This document shows positions 1 to 7,915 of a stretch of DNA of 47,906 nt, one piece after another (positions within the stretch are counted from its first letter, which is position 1; each line of letters begins with the position of its first letter). The notes beneath the pieces were generated by a model. That model ran no database searches, had not been told where the DNA came from, and saw only the letters and a list, made by a program, of their open reading frames with translations. The DNA comes from an uncultured Bacilli bacterium. GTDB lineage: Bacteria; Bacillota_I; Bacilli_A; RF39; UBA660. The DNA is taken from assembly GCA_910577075.1 (NCBI GenBank), contig CAJTKV010000007.1:1-47906 (forward strand), read 5' to 3'. A program made the translations under genes and the position numbers.

Positions 1-119
1 TCCAATTTACAACAAACTATTTTAAAGCTCTTGACTTTTAATAGTTAGTCACCCTAAGTTAATAATACCACAATATTTGGTTATAAAAAAGATATTAATG
101 ATTATTTTGGCTAATTATA

Positions 120-128
120 TGTTATAAT
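120..128 (+). promoter_or_regulatory. Extended -10 promoter of the recX unit
   Basis: TGT followed by TATAAT, 18 nt before the recX start codon. No convincing -35 is seen 16-18 nt upstream. The same TGN-TATAAT layout precedes many other units in this window. Bases 1-119 hold no gene I can support. Confidence 0.6.
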
Positions 129-146
129 GCAAGTAAGGAGGGCATT

Positions 147-905
147 ATGAAAATAAAAAAATATTCCAAGGGTAAAAGCAATCAATATAAAGTTACAATT
201 GACGATGTTGATTATACCATTTATGATGATGTTATCATCAAATTTGGACTACTATTAAAGAAGGACATCAGTGCATCAGTTTTAAAAGATATATTAAAGT
301 ACAATGATGAATTAGATAGTTATTATTTATCCATAAAATATATAACTAAAAAATTAAGAAGTGAAAAAGAGATATATGAATATTTAAAGAAAAAAGATAT
401 CAGCGAGAATGTCATAAATGATACCATTGCTAGACTAAAAGAAAATAAATTCTTAGATGATGAATTATATCTAAAAGCTTATATAAACGATCAGATAAAC
501 TTATCAAATAATGGTCCAAGAAAAATCGCCAAAAATCTTTTAACTTTGGGACTAGATGAGACTTATATTAATAATGCCTTAAGTAACATTGATGCTTCTA
601 TATGGGAAGAAAAAATTGACAAATATGTTAGCAAAAAAGTTAATACTAATCATAATTCTTCTGTTAAAATGTTAAAAATGAAGATAATCAATGATTTAGT
701 TAATCTTGGCTATGATAAAGAGATTATTATGCCTATTATAAATAACTATGAAATTGATGATCATGAAGTATACAAACATGAATATGAAAAAGCCAAAAGA
801 CAGTTAGAAAAAAAATACGAAGGATACGAATTAGAAAGAAAAATTAGAGAAAAACTCTATCGCAAAGGATTTTTCTACAACAAGGAGGATTTCTATGAGG
901 AATAA
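147..905 (+). CDS. recX: RecX family regulatory protein
   Basis: RecX binds RecA filaments and modulates recombination and SOS activity in the cytoplasm. The 252-residue protein has the all-helical triple RecX repeat pattern: a charged N-terminal segment, then repeats with motifs such as LRSEKEIYEYLKKK and NGPRKIAKNLLTLGLD, and a C-terminal repeat ending in a KLYRKGF-type element. The length is usual for Bacillota RecX. The start is an ATG preceded by AAGGAGG. It overlaps the next gene by 11 nt, so the two are probably co-transcribed and translationally coupled. recA is not in the window. The family assignment rests on repeat pattern and length, and I am fairly sure of it. Confidence 0.82.
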   Translation: MKIKKYSKGKSNQYKVTIDDVDYTIYDDVIIKFGLLLKKDISASVLKDILKYNDELDSYYLSIKYITKKLRSEKEIYEYLKKKDISENVINDTIARLKENKFLDDELYLKAYINDQINLSNNGPRKIAKNLLTLGLDETYINNALSNIDASIWEEKIDKYVSKKVNTNHNSSVKMLKMKIINDLVNLGYDKEIIMPIINNYEIDDHEVYKHEYEKAKRQLEKKYEGYELERKIREKLYRKGFFYNKEDFYEE

Positions 906-1230
906 ATATCAAAGACTAAGTAAAGAGGAAAAAAAACAAGCTCGCTTAGACTATAAAAATAGTGAATACAATCAAAATAAAATCTATGAGAAGGGCAATA
1001 GACTGAGAATATTTGGCATCATTGGGATGATTTATGCTACCCTCAGTTTTGCCATAGACTTTCTTTACAAGGGAGATATCTGGAATTTCTTATTAGATGC
1101 CGCCCTTCTAATATTCTGTTTAATTGCCTATCTTGTAATAAGCGATATCTTAGATAAACAGATAAATAAATATCTTATTGAAAGAGATAAACCTAAAAAG
1201 AATAATACTAAAAAGAAAAATGGAAAGTAG
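895..1230 (+). CDS. Small two-TM membrane protein, function unknown
   Basis: A 111-residue protein starting at an ATG inside the end of recX, with AAGGAGG nearby. The first 35 residues are highly charged. Two hydrophobic segments follow at about residues 38-60 and 65-85, then a lysine-rich tail. This suggests a two-helix inner-membrane protein with cytoplasmic ends. I recognise no family. The 11-nt overlap with recX and 8-nt gap to the Nudix gene suggest a three-gene operon, but nothing in the sequence ties it to recombination. Confidence 0.7.
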   Translation: MRNKYQRLSKEEKKQARLDYKNSEYNQNKIYEKGNRLRIFGIIGMIYATLSFAIDFLYKGDIWNFLLDAALLIFCLIAYLVISDILDKQINKYLIERDKPKKNNTKKKNGK

Positions 1231-1238
1231 GTAAGTTT

Positions 1239-1892
1239 ATGGAAGTAAATAATCCACTTTATAAAAATCAGGGGATTCATGTCATATCTAGCATCTTTAC
1301 TGTTGACCATGGTGTAGTTAAAGTCTTATTGATAAAACGTAAAAATAATCCTTTTAAAGACAAATGGGCATTAGTAGGTGGAGCACTATATAATAATGAA
1401 GATATTGAAAGTGGTCTAAAAAGGGAAGTAAGAGAAAAAACTGGCATAGATAATATAGATTTATTTTTGGTAAATGTCCATGGTATGCGTATGGTTGCTG
1501 TTTCTTATCTTGGCGTAATAGATATTAATAAGGCCAATTTTGTCAAGGAAACTTTAAAGACCAGCGATGCGGCCTTTGTCGATGTTAAAAAGGTAATTGA
1601 TTTAGCATATGATCATGAGGAAATATTGGCAAGTTCCCTAGAAGCACTCAAGAAAAAAATTATTAACAGTAATATTTTAGCTAGTTTATTTCCCAATTGC
1701 TTTACCATGCCTGAACTTCAAAAAACCTATGAAGCTATTCTTGAAGTAAGTTTAGATAGAAGAAATTTTAGACGCAAATTATTGAGTTTAGATTTAGTTG
1801 AGGATACGGGAGAAGTTGCTAACTTTGAAGGTAAAAAGCCAGCCAAATTATACCGTTTTAAAGATAAAATAGATAATATAGAAGTATTTTGA
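1239..1892 (+). CDS. NrtR-like regulator: Nudix domain plus winged helix
   Basis: Residues 10-125 form a Nudix domain. The Nudix box begins at G48 and reads GX5E then REVREKTG (62-69). Residues 140-210 form the C-terminal winged helix typical of NrtR-type repressors (DRRNFRRKLLSLDLV region). NrtR proteins sense ADP-ribose or related NAD derivatives and usually repress NAD metabolism genes. One of the two adjacent metal-binding glutamates of the box is lysine here (K67), which fits a ligand sensor better than an active hydrolase. No NAD biosynthesis gene is adjacent. An ADP-ribose pyrophosphatase with a C-terminal extension is a weaker alternative. Confidence 0.75.
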   Translation: MEVNNPLYKNQGIHVISSIFTVDHGVVKVLLIKRKNNPFKDKWALVGGALYNNEDIESGLKREVREKTGIDNIDLFLVNVHGMRMVAVSYLGVIDINKANFVKETLKTSDAAFVDVKKVIDLAYDHEEILASSLEALKKKIINSNILASLFPNCFTMPELQKTYEAILEVSLDRRNFRRKLLSLDLVEDTGEVANFEGKKPAKLYRFKDKIDNIEVF

Positions 1893-1925
1893 TATAGAAA
1901 ATACCAAACTGATTGGAGATAGGAA

Positions 1926-2406
1926 ATGATTAGGAATTTAGAACTGTTAGATTATGAAGCAGCTAAAAGACTTGTTTATCAAGTTCACGCATTGCATTAT
2001 AAAAATAGGCCTGACATCTATGAGGAAGGTAACCCTTTACCTTGGGAATATTATGCCGATATTATTAATGATAAAGATGCTTTGAATATAGCTTATGAAG
2101 AAGATAATCAAATAATTGGCTTATTAATGGCTACAAAAAAGATTTCAAACTCCATTCCCACTATAAAGAAAAGAACAACTTATTTTATAGAAGATATTGT
2201 CGTAGATGATCATTATCAAAAAAAAGGGCATAGGGAAAAAACTCTACAATTATCTATTAGATAAGGCCAAAAAGGAAGGAATCGATGCCATAGAACTTAA
2301 TGTCTGGTCCTTTAATAGCTCCGCTATAAAGTTTTATGAATCCCTAGGAATGACCATAAAAAATATGAAATTCGAAAGTATCTTATCTTCAAATGACGAT
2401 AAATAA
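1926..2406 (+). pseudogene. GNAT acetyltransferase split by a frameshift in an A8 run
   Basis: The reading frame from ATG 1926 (SD GGAG) carries the N-terminal half of a GNAT N-acetyltransferase up to IEDIVVDDHYQK. The acetyl-CoA binding motif A (KGIGKKLYNYLLDKAK) and the C-terminal AIKFYESLGM motif continue in the next frame to 2406. The junction is the A8 run at 2218-2225. With seven A residues the two halves fuse into one normal protein of about 160 residues. As written, the first frame stops at 2264. It may be a recent pseudogene, a sequencing or assembly error, or a gene rescued by transcriptional slippage. Confidence 0.8.
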
Positions 2407-2430
2407 AAAAGAGAAGTGATTCTCTTTTTT
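2405..2430. terminator. Bidirectional terminator between convergent genes
   Basis: Stem AGAGAA (2410-2415) and TTCTCT (2420-2425) with a GTGA loop, an A-tract on the left and a T-tract on the right. It can end the forward acetyltransferase transcript and the reverse transcript of the gene ending at 2442. Confidence 0.75.
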
Positions 2431-2441
2431 GTGTATACAAA

Positions 2442-4106
2442 TTATTTAAACACTGCCTTTTGCGGTGCCATAGTCCAGCAATAGGAATAATTTAAATTTT
2501 CTCTTTCCGATTCATCAAATGAATCTAATCCATAACCTATTATTACTTCAAAATTATCCTCATCAGTAATATTCTTGTTTGCTCCATAAGTAGCATCTAC
2601 GTAATTATGCCATTCCATTAATTCGTCCTCAGATAATTTTTTATCTTGATTATCCAAAATAGCAGATTTCGCTACTTCCCTTAAATTATCATTTAAATAT
2701 TTTTCATATTTTTGACTTAAAAAGTCTTGATCTTTGCCCGCAGGTACTTTATTGATAAAATCTAATACTTGATAAAATTTCTCGATTGCATTATTAAAAC
2801 TCTTTGTAAAATCCCTAACAGGCGCTTGATGTAGGTTTCCATCCTTAAAATAATATATATAACCATTCGTAATACAATCAAAACTATGAGCAAGTATATC
2901 TGTATTATCACAAGTTAATATATAATCGTCAAATCTTTTCGAACAAGAACTTAAAACTTCATCAATAGAAGCGTATTTGGCTACATCAGTTCCTTTTTTA
3001 ATAGGTTTAATAAGTAAATTATAGTAAAAAGAATCTTCATCTAAAAGTTGTTCTCTTACCTCATCTATTTCAAAGAAACTTGTCAAAATATTTAATATTT
3101 CTTCATTATTACAGTTAAAAATCAGTTTTAACATTTGCTTCTTTAAAGTCTTAGTATTAGAATTAGCTACTTGTTCAAATAGTTCTTTAGATACTTTCAT
3201 ATCAGTAAATTCTTGATTTATATCAATACTCTCCATTGAAGCATATTCCCTATGTGAAACACCTTCATAAAGGGGACTAATAAGTAATTTATAATAAAAA
3301 GAATTTTCATCTAAAAGTTGTTCTCTTATTACACCTATTTCAAAATATCTTGCCAAAATATTCAATATCTTTTCATTTTGACAATCATACATTATAGATA
3401 ATATTTGCTTTTTAAGAGTCTTAGTCTTTGCCGATGCAATATGATCAAGCAATTCTTTCGACATATTCATTCTAAAATAATCTTTGGCATGTTTATAACT
3501 TCCTAAAGCCAAGACAAAATCCCAGTTTAATCCTTCTTTAAAAGCTCTTTCCATTAATCGAACATTATCATAAGTTCTATCACTTAAAATATAGGAATTA
3601 GCCAAGTATTCTCTAAATCTAGGGTTGCTCATTAAAGTTATGCTTTTTAAAATCTCCTTTATCTGAGGAAAGCAATTATCATTAATTCTTCTTAAGAGTT
3701 TGGCATCATTTAATACATTGCGGTTGAAAGATAAAACCTCGCGCAATCTCGCAATCTTATTCGTGCCCCCATTGATAAAGTTTACAATAGGCATTAAAAT
3801 ATCCATATCATTTACTATATTTGGACATTTATGAATCAATTCTAAAAAAAGGTAATTAAACTCAGCATTATTAGTCAAAATTTTCTTATAAGTCTCATTT
3901 CCCATAAGCCAAGGCATTTCTTTTAAAAATTTATTAGATTCCTTAAGGTAAAGAGCCTTCTTTTCCAATTCATATTTTCTAATTTCGTTCTTAATATTCT
4001 CTATATCCTCACTGCTGATTTTATCAGAATCAGTGAAATTTTTGCTATCGAAAAGAACACCATATAATTTTTTTAGTTTAGCAGTAACTATATCCAATCT
4101 TTTCAT
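2442..4106 (-). CDS. Lineage-specific protein with internal tandem duplication
   Basis: About 554 residues of soluble, mostly helical sequence with no family I recognise. The most visible feature is a tandem repeat of about 89 residues. Unit 1 begins near residue 215 (MSKELLDHIASAKTKTLKKQ) and unit 2 near residue 304 (VSKELFEQVANSNTKTLKKQ). Both share the motif REQLLDE-SFYY-LLI-P and end with a YAS element. The C-terminal third (VIIGYGLDSFDESER) is non-repetitive. The start is set at ATG 4106 because GGGGTGA lies 6 nt upstream. A GTG at 4115 is in frame but sits inside that SD. A TATAAT at 4143-4138 on the reverse strand may be its -10. Confidence 0.72.
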   Translation of the reverse strand: MKRLDIVTAKLKKLYGVLFDSKNFTDSDKISSEDIENIKNEIRKYELEKKALYLKESNKFLKEMPWLMGNETYKKILTNNAEFNYLFLELIHKCPNIVNDMDILMPIVNFINGGTNKIARLREVLSFNRNVLNDAKLLRRINDNCFPQIKEILKSITLMSNPRFREYLANSYILSDRTYDNVRLMERAFKEGLNWDFVLALGSYKHAKDYFRMNMSKELLDHIASAKTKTLKKQILSIMYDCQNEKILNILARYFEIGVIREQLLDENSFYYKLLISPLYEGVSHREYASMESIDINQEFTDMKVSKELFEQVANSNTKTLKKQMLKLIFNCNNEEILNILTSFFEIDEVREQLLDEDSFYYNLLIKPIKKGTDVAKYASIDEVLSSCSKRFDDYILTCDNTDILAHSFDCITNGYIYYFKDGNLHQAPVRDFTKSFNNAIEKFYQVLDFINKVPAGKDQDFLSQKYEKYLNDNLREVAKSAILDNQDKKLSEDELMEWHNYVDATYGANKNITDEDNFEVIIGYGLDSFDESERENLNYSYCWTMAPQKAVFK

Positions 4107-4203
4107 ACAATTCACCCCTAATTAAATATCGGTACATATTATACTTAAAAAATTAAAAAAATGCAAATTTTCATAATATTTTTCCTTGTGCATAAATTGT
4201 ATT

Positions 4204-5253
4204 ATGAAAAAGATATTATTATTAGTTTTGTTGTATTTAGTACCACTTAGTGTTCAAGCATCGATTGTCGTTATGGATATGGATTCCAATCGCGTTCTTT
4301 ATGGCATAAATGAAAAAGAGGAAAAACTTATTGCCTCTACTACCAAAATAATGACGGCCATAGTTGTGATTCAAAACACCGATATTAACGAAGTAATAAC
4401 TATTGATCAAAGTGTTCTTAGAAGTTTTGGCTCGGGAATATACATCGAAGTTGGCGAAGAAATAAGCATCAAAGATCTCCTATATGGACTTATGCTTCGA
4501 AGTGGCAATGATGCTGCAATTGCTCTAGCCGAACACATTGGAGGATCTGAAGAAGGATTTGCCAAACTTATGAATGAGATGGCCGAATCCTTAGGTATGT
4601 ATCAAACACATTTTATCAATGCCTCTGGTCTAGAAAATGATAAGGGTGAGGGAAATACCTCAACAGCTACTGACATGGCTATCCTCATGAGTTATGCTAT
4701 GAAAAATAGCATATTTAAAGATATAACATCAACTAAGCATTATATGGCTAAAACCAATTATAAGACATATGATTGGTATAACAAGAATAAACTCCTCATC
4801 AATTACAAATATACTACTGGTGGAAAAACGGGCTATACTGAAAAGGCCTATCGTACATTAGTAACATCGGCAAGTAAAGATGGTAAAAATTTGGTAATAG
4901 TAACCCTTGATCAAAGAGATGACTTTGCCATTCATGAAAGCTTATATGAGGAGTATTTTTCCCGCTATAAATTAGTCAAAGTTCTCGATAAAAATAAGTT
5001 CATGAAAGAGGAAAAAGGATATATTGAAAACGATATAAATATGTTACTTACGGATAAAGAATTAAAAAATATAAAAATAGAAGTGCAAAAAATAGATGAT
5101 TCAACTAATCGTTTGGGATATGCCATCATAAGTTTAGATGACGAAGTTTACTTTAAAGAAAATGTCTATAAAATAACCCAGGATAAGGAGATAAAATCTA
5201 AGACATCCTTATGGGATAGAATAAAAATGTTTTTTAAAAATATCTTTAATTAA
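4204..5253 (+). CDS. Serine-type D-Ala-D-Ala carboxypeptidase (PBP5/DacF-like)
   Basis: This enzyme trims the terminal D-Ala of peptidoglycan stem peptides at the outer membrane face. Numbered from ATG 4204 (349 residues), it has a signal peptide at 1-19, the active-site SxxK motif S45-T-T-K48, the SGN triad at 100-102 and K208-T-G210, all intact. The C-terminal region ends in an amphipathic, basic stretch (IKMFFKNIFN) that could attach it to the membrane. No SD precedes 4204. A TTG at 4186 is in frame, but its extra residues would disrupt the start of the signal peptide. The divergent neighbour is separated by 97 nt. Assignment to DacA, DacB or DacF is not possible from the sequence alone. 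Confidence 0.9.
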   Translation: MKKILLLVLLYLVPLSVQASIVVMDMDSNRVLYGINEKEEKLIASTTKIMTAIVVIQNTDINEVITIDQSVLRSFGSGIYIEVGEEISIKDLLYGLMLRSGNDAAIALAEHIGGSEEGFAKLMNEMAESLGMYQTHFINASGLENDKGEGNTSTATDMAILMSYAMKNSIFKDITSTKHYMAKTNYKTYDWYNKNKLLINYKYTTGGKTGYTEKAYRTLVTSASKDGKNLVIVTLDQRDDFAIHESLYEEYFSRYKLVKVLDKNKFMKEEKGYIENDINMLLTDKELKNIKIEVQKIDDSTNRLGYAIISLDDEVYFKENVYKITQDKEIKSKTSLWDRIKMFFKNIFN

Positions 5254-5255
5254 CG

Positions 5256-5283
5256 AGAGAATATTCCAAAGTTCTCTTTTTTT
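5256..5283 (+). terminator. Terminator after D,D-carboxypeptidase
   Basis: Stem AGAGAA (5256-5261) and TTCTCT (5272-5277) followed by a T-run, starting 3 nt after the stop codon. Confidence 0.75.
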
Positions 5284-5316
5284 GTTGATAAATCTATATT
5301 TTTTAACCAAACAATT

Positions 5317-5325
5317 TGATATAAT
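5317..5325 (+). promoter_or_regulatory. Extended -10 promoter of the cat-like/rluB/rlmCD unit
   Basis: TGA followed by TATAAT, 25 nt before the ATG at 5350 and just downstream of a terminator. The -35 is not clear. Confidence 0.6.
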
Positions 5326-5349
5326 AAGTAAAGAAAACGGAGAATTTGT

Positions 5350-5964
5350 ATGGAATATATAGAAAATTTTAAAAGAGAAGAAATATTCAATATGTATAAT
5401 AGCAGAACCAATCCTTTCTCTTTTGTAACAACGAGAATAGATATAACTAATATCTATAACTTATGCAAGGTAAAAAAACATTATTATGCTACTATAGCAT
5501 ATTATCTAACAAAAGCTATGAACAATGTTGATGAATTTAAGTATCGTTATATCGACGGAAAAATATATAAATGTGACGTTATTAGACCAAGTTTTACGGA
5601 TATTTTAGAGGATAATACGATTGGCTTTTACACATGTGAAATGCTTGATGACTATGATGAATTTTTAAAACACTTTGATGCGATAAAGGGTAAGTTTTTA
5701 AAGGGTGAATATCATGGCAAAGAAGAACATGACGTCGTTTGGATATCTTGTCAGCCATGGTTTAATTTTACAGGTGTTGTTCCTCCCTTTGAGAAGAGTA
5801 TTACTATTCCTCAACTAAATTGGGATCGTTTTACTTTTGAGGGGGACAGATGCTATATAAATCTTATGATAATGGTTCATCATGGTTTTGCCGACGGATA
5901 TCACATTGGTAAACTTATTGAAAATATCGAAAATATAATTCGAGATATAAAGGATAGTGAGTAA
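5350..5964 (+). CDS. CatA-like O-acetyltransferase
   Basis: A 204-residue protein of the chloramphenicol acetyltransferase fold. The catalytic motif is H177-H178-G-F-A-D182-G-Y-H near the C-terminus, with H178 as the general base. Other family features are the NPFSFVTTRIDIT segment near residue 20 and the WISCQPWFNFTG region near 135. The family runs about 210-220 residues, so this is a slightly short but complete member. Type A CAT homologues are common in gut Bacillota chromosomes, so resistance cannot be inferred. The gene starts the unit that also holds rluB and the rlmCD-like gene, and its stop is 1 nt from the rluB start. Confidence 0.78.
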   Translation: MEYIENFKREEIFNMYNSRTNPFSFVTTRIDITNIYNLCKVKKHYYATIAYYLTKAMNNVDEFKYRYIDGKIYKCDVIRPSFTDILEDNTIGFYTCEMLDDYDEFLKHFDAIKGKFLKGEYHGKEEHDVVWISCQPWFNFTGVVPPFEKSITIPQLNWDRFTFEGDRCYINLMIMVHHGFADGYHIGKLIENIENIIRDIKDSE

Positions 5965-5965
5965 T

Positions 5966-6679
5966 ATGGAAAGATTGCAAAAAGTAATAGCTGCCTCTGG
6001 TTATACATCGCGTCGTAAAGCTGAAGAACTTATCACGGCTGGCAAAGTTTATGTCAATGGCGAAAAAGTTACAGAATTAGGTGTTAAAGTGTCGGGGGAT
6101 GATGTTATTACCATCAATGGCGTTTCTCTTGCTAAAGAGGAAAAAGTATATTATCTCTTGAATAAGCCAAGAGGTGTCGTTACCACTGTAAGTGATGATT
6201 TGAATCGCAAGACAGTTCTTGATTATATTGATACTAATAAACGTATTTATCCCGTTGGAAGATTAGATTATGATACGACGGGATTACTTATCCTAACTAA
6301 TGATGGAGAACTTGCCAATATATTAATGCATCCTTCAAAAAATGTTGAAAAGACCTATGTTGCTAAATTGAATAGGATATTAGAACCAAGTGATTTAATG
6401 CGTCTAAAAAAAGGCATAGATATCGAAGGAGTAAAATGCCTTCCCACTAGAGTAAAAGTTCGCAATGTTGATAAGATAAAAGATACTTGTATTGTTGAAA
6501 TAACTATTGTAGAAGGAAGAAATCATATAGTAAAAAAAGTATTTGAATCTATGGGGTATTTAGTAGATAAACTAACTAGAACAGAATATGCTTTCTTAAA
6601 TATAGATAATTTAAAAAGTGGAGAATATCGTGAATTATCTATAAAGGAAGTAAAAAAACTATATGAATACAAAAAATAA
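5966..6679 (+). CDS. rluB: 23S rRNA pseudouridine synthase, RsuA/RluB family
   Basis: It isomerises a uridine in 23S rRNA to pseudouridine. Residues 1-60 form an S4 RNA-binding domain (ERLQKVIAASGYTSRRKAEE). The catalytic domain contains GRLDYDTTGLLILTNDG near residue 100 with the catalytic aspartate, followed by the KTY and GRNHIVKK motifs. The length of 237 residues is normal. The start is the ATG 1 nt after the preceding stop; a GTG at 5957 is in frame but too close to the SD. Its stop shares one base with the next ATG (TAATG), so translation is coupled. RluB is preferred over RsuA by its Bacillota context, but substrate position is inferred. Confidence 0.88.
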   Translation: MERLQKVIAASGYTSRRKAEELITAGKVYVNGEKVTELGVKVSGDDVITINGVSLAKEEKVYYLLNKPRGVVTTVSDDLNRKTVLDYIDTNKRIYPVGRLDYDTTGLLILTNDGELANILMHPSKNVEKTYVAKLNRILEPSDLMRLKKGIDIEGVKCLPTRVKVRNVDKIKDTCIVEITIVEGRNHIVKKVFESMGYLVDKLTRTEYAFLNIDNLKSGEYRELSIKEVKKLYEYKK

Positions 6680-7860
6680 TGAAAATAGTTAAATTAGATA
6701 ATCAAGGTCGAGGAATAACTTATCAAGATGGCAAAATCATCTTTGTCGAAAATGCTCTAGAAAACGAAGAAGTATCAATTACTATTACCCAAGATAAAAA
6801 AAATTATGCCTTTGGAATAGCAACAGAAATCAAAGAGGAAAATAAGAATCGCGTCATTCCTAAATGCCCTTACTACCAAAAATGTGGTGGCTGTAATCTC
6901 ATGCATATCAATTGTGCATATGAGGAAGAATACAAGGTAACTAAGGTCGGGGAAATTTTAAAAAAATATGCCGATATTGATGCCGATATTCGCTTAATAA
7001 AAAATGATCGTGAATTATTTTATCGCAATAAAATAACTCTCAAAATAGAGAACAATAAATTTGGATACTACAATGCCAATACTCATAAATTTATCGAAGT
7101 AGAATCATGTTTAATTGCCTCATCAAGTATCAATAAGATTATTAATAATCATGATTTTTTAGAAATAAAAAATGGAGAAATAGTTATTAGAAGCAATTAC
7201 CAAGACGATATTTTAATATCCATTAATACTGATGAAGAATATCTCTTAAAGGACAATATTCCTTCCAACATTAAAGGAATAGTTATCAATGATAAGACTA
7301 TTTATAAAAATAATTATTTTTATGATTATATTGGCGAACTAAAATTTAAAATTTCCTATAATGCTTTTTTTCAAGTAAATAATTATATGGCAAAACAGAT
7401 ATTTGATATTCTTAATAATCATTTGTCCGGTAAAAATCTCCTTGATTTATACTGTGGAGTCGGAACTTTAGGATTATCACTCAAAGATAAATATAAAAAT
7501 ATCTATGGAATTGAAAAAATTGGCAATGCTATAAAAGATGCCAAATACAATGCTCACAATAATGCAATAGAAAATGCGCATTACTATACAGGAGATACAT
7601 CTAAGATATTAAAGAAAATTAACACTAAATTCGATACTATAATAGTTGATCCCCCAAGAAGTGGCTTAAATAAAGAGACAATTGATCAAATTATCAAAAT
7701 AAAACCTCAACAACTTGCATATATCTCATGCAATCCTCTAACTTTAGCACGAGATTTAAAGATATTAAAAGAATTCTTTTCTATTGAAAAAATAAATGCT
7801 TTAGATATGTTCCCTAATACACATCACGTTGAATGTATATGCATATTAAATAGAAAATAA
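6679..7860 (+). CDS. rlmCD: 23S rRNA (uracil-5-)-methyltransferase, RlmCD/TrmA family
   Basis: SAM-dependent m5U methylation of 23S rRNA. The N-terminal part resembles a short TRAM domain (residues 1-55). It is followed by the Fe-S cysteines C63-x5-C69-x2-C72, with a further cysteine near residue 142. The C-terminal domain has the SAM motif LLDLYCGVGTLGL, then DPPRSGLN, and the catalytic cysteine in YISCNP. It has 393 residues, at the short end for the family. The gene is coupled to rluB through a TAATG overlap, so two rRNA modification enzymes share one transcript. Whether it modifies one or both of the classical m5U sites cannot be told from sequence. Confidence 0.87.
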   Translation: MKIVKLDNQGRGITYQDGKIIFVENALENEEVSITITQDKKNYAFGIATEIKEENKNRVIPKCPYYQKCGGCNLMHINCAYEEEYKVTKVGEILKKYADIDADIRLIKNDRELFYRNKITLKIENNKFGYYNANTHKFIEVESCLIASSSINKIINNHDFLEIKNGEIVIRSNYQDDILISINTDEEYLLKDNIPSNIKGIVINDKTIYKNNYFYDYIGELKFKISYNAFFQVNNYMAKQIFDILNNHLSGKNLLDLYCGVGTLGLSLKDKYKNIYGIEKIGNAIKDAKYNAHNNAIENAHYYTGDTSKILKKINTKFDTIIVDPPRSGLNKETIDQIIKIKPQQLAYISCNPLTLARDLKILKEFFSIEKINALDMFPNTHHVECICILNRK

Positions 7861-7915
7861 AACCCTTACCAAATGATTTAATAGACAGTAAAATAACTTA
7901 AAAAGGAAGATTCAA

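Noticed and set aside
2206..2230. Programmed -1 frameshift at AAAAAAG in the GNAT gene
   Set aside because: A -1 shift leads to the wrong frame. The needed change is +1 (or loss of one A), so a classical slippery heptamer does not explain it.
5350..5964. Chloramphenicol resistance gene
   Set aside because: The catalytic motif is kept, but the protein is short and lies in a housekeeping rRNA-modification unit without mobile DNA. Only the fold and acetyltransferase chemistry are supported.
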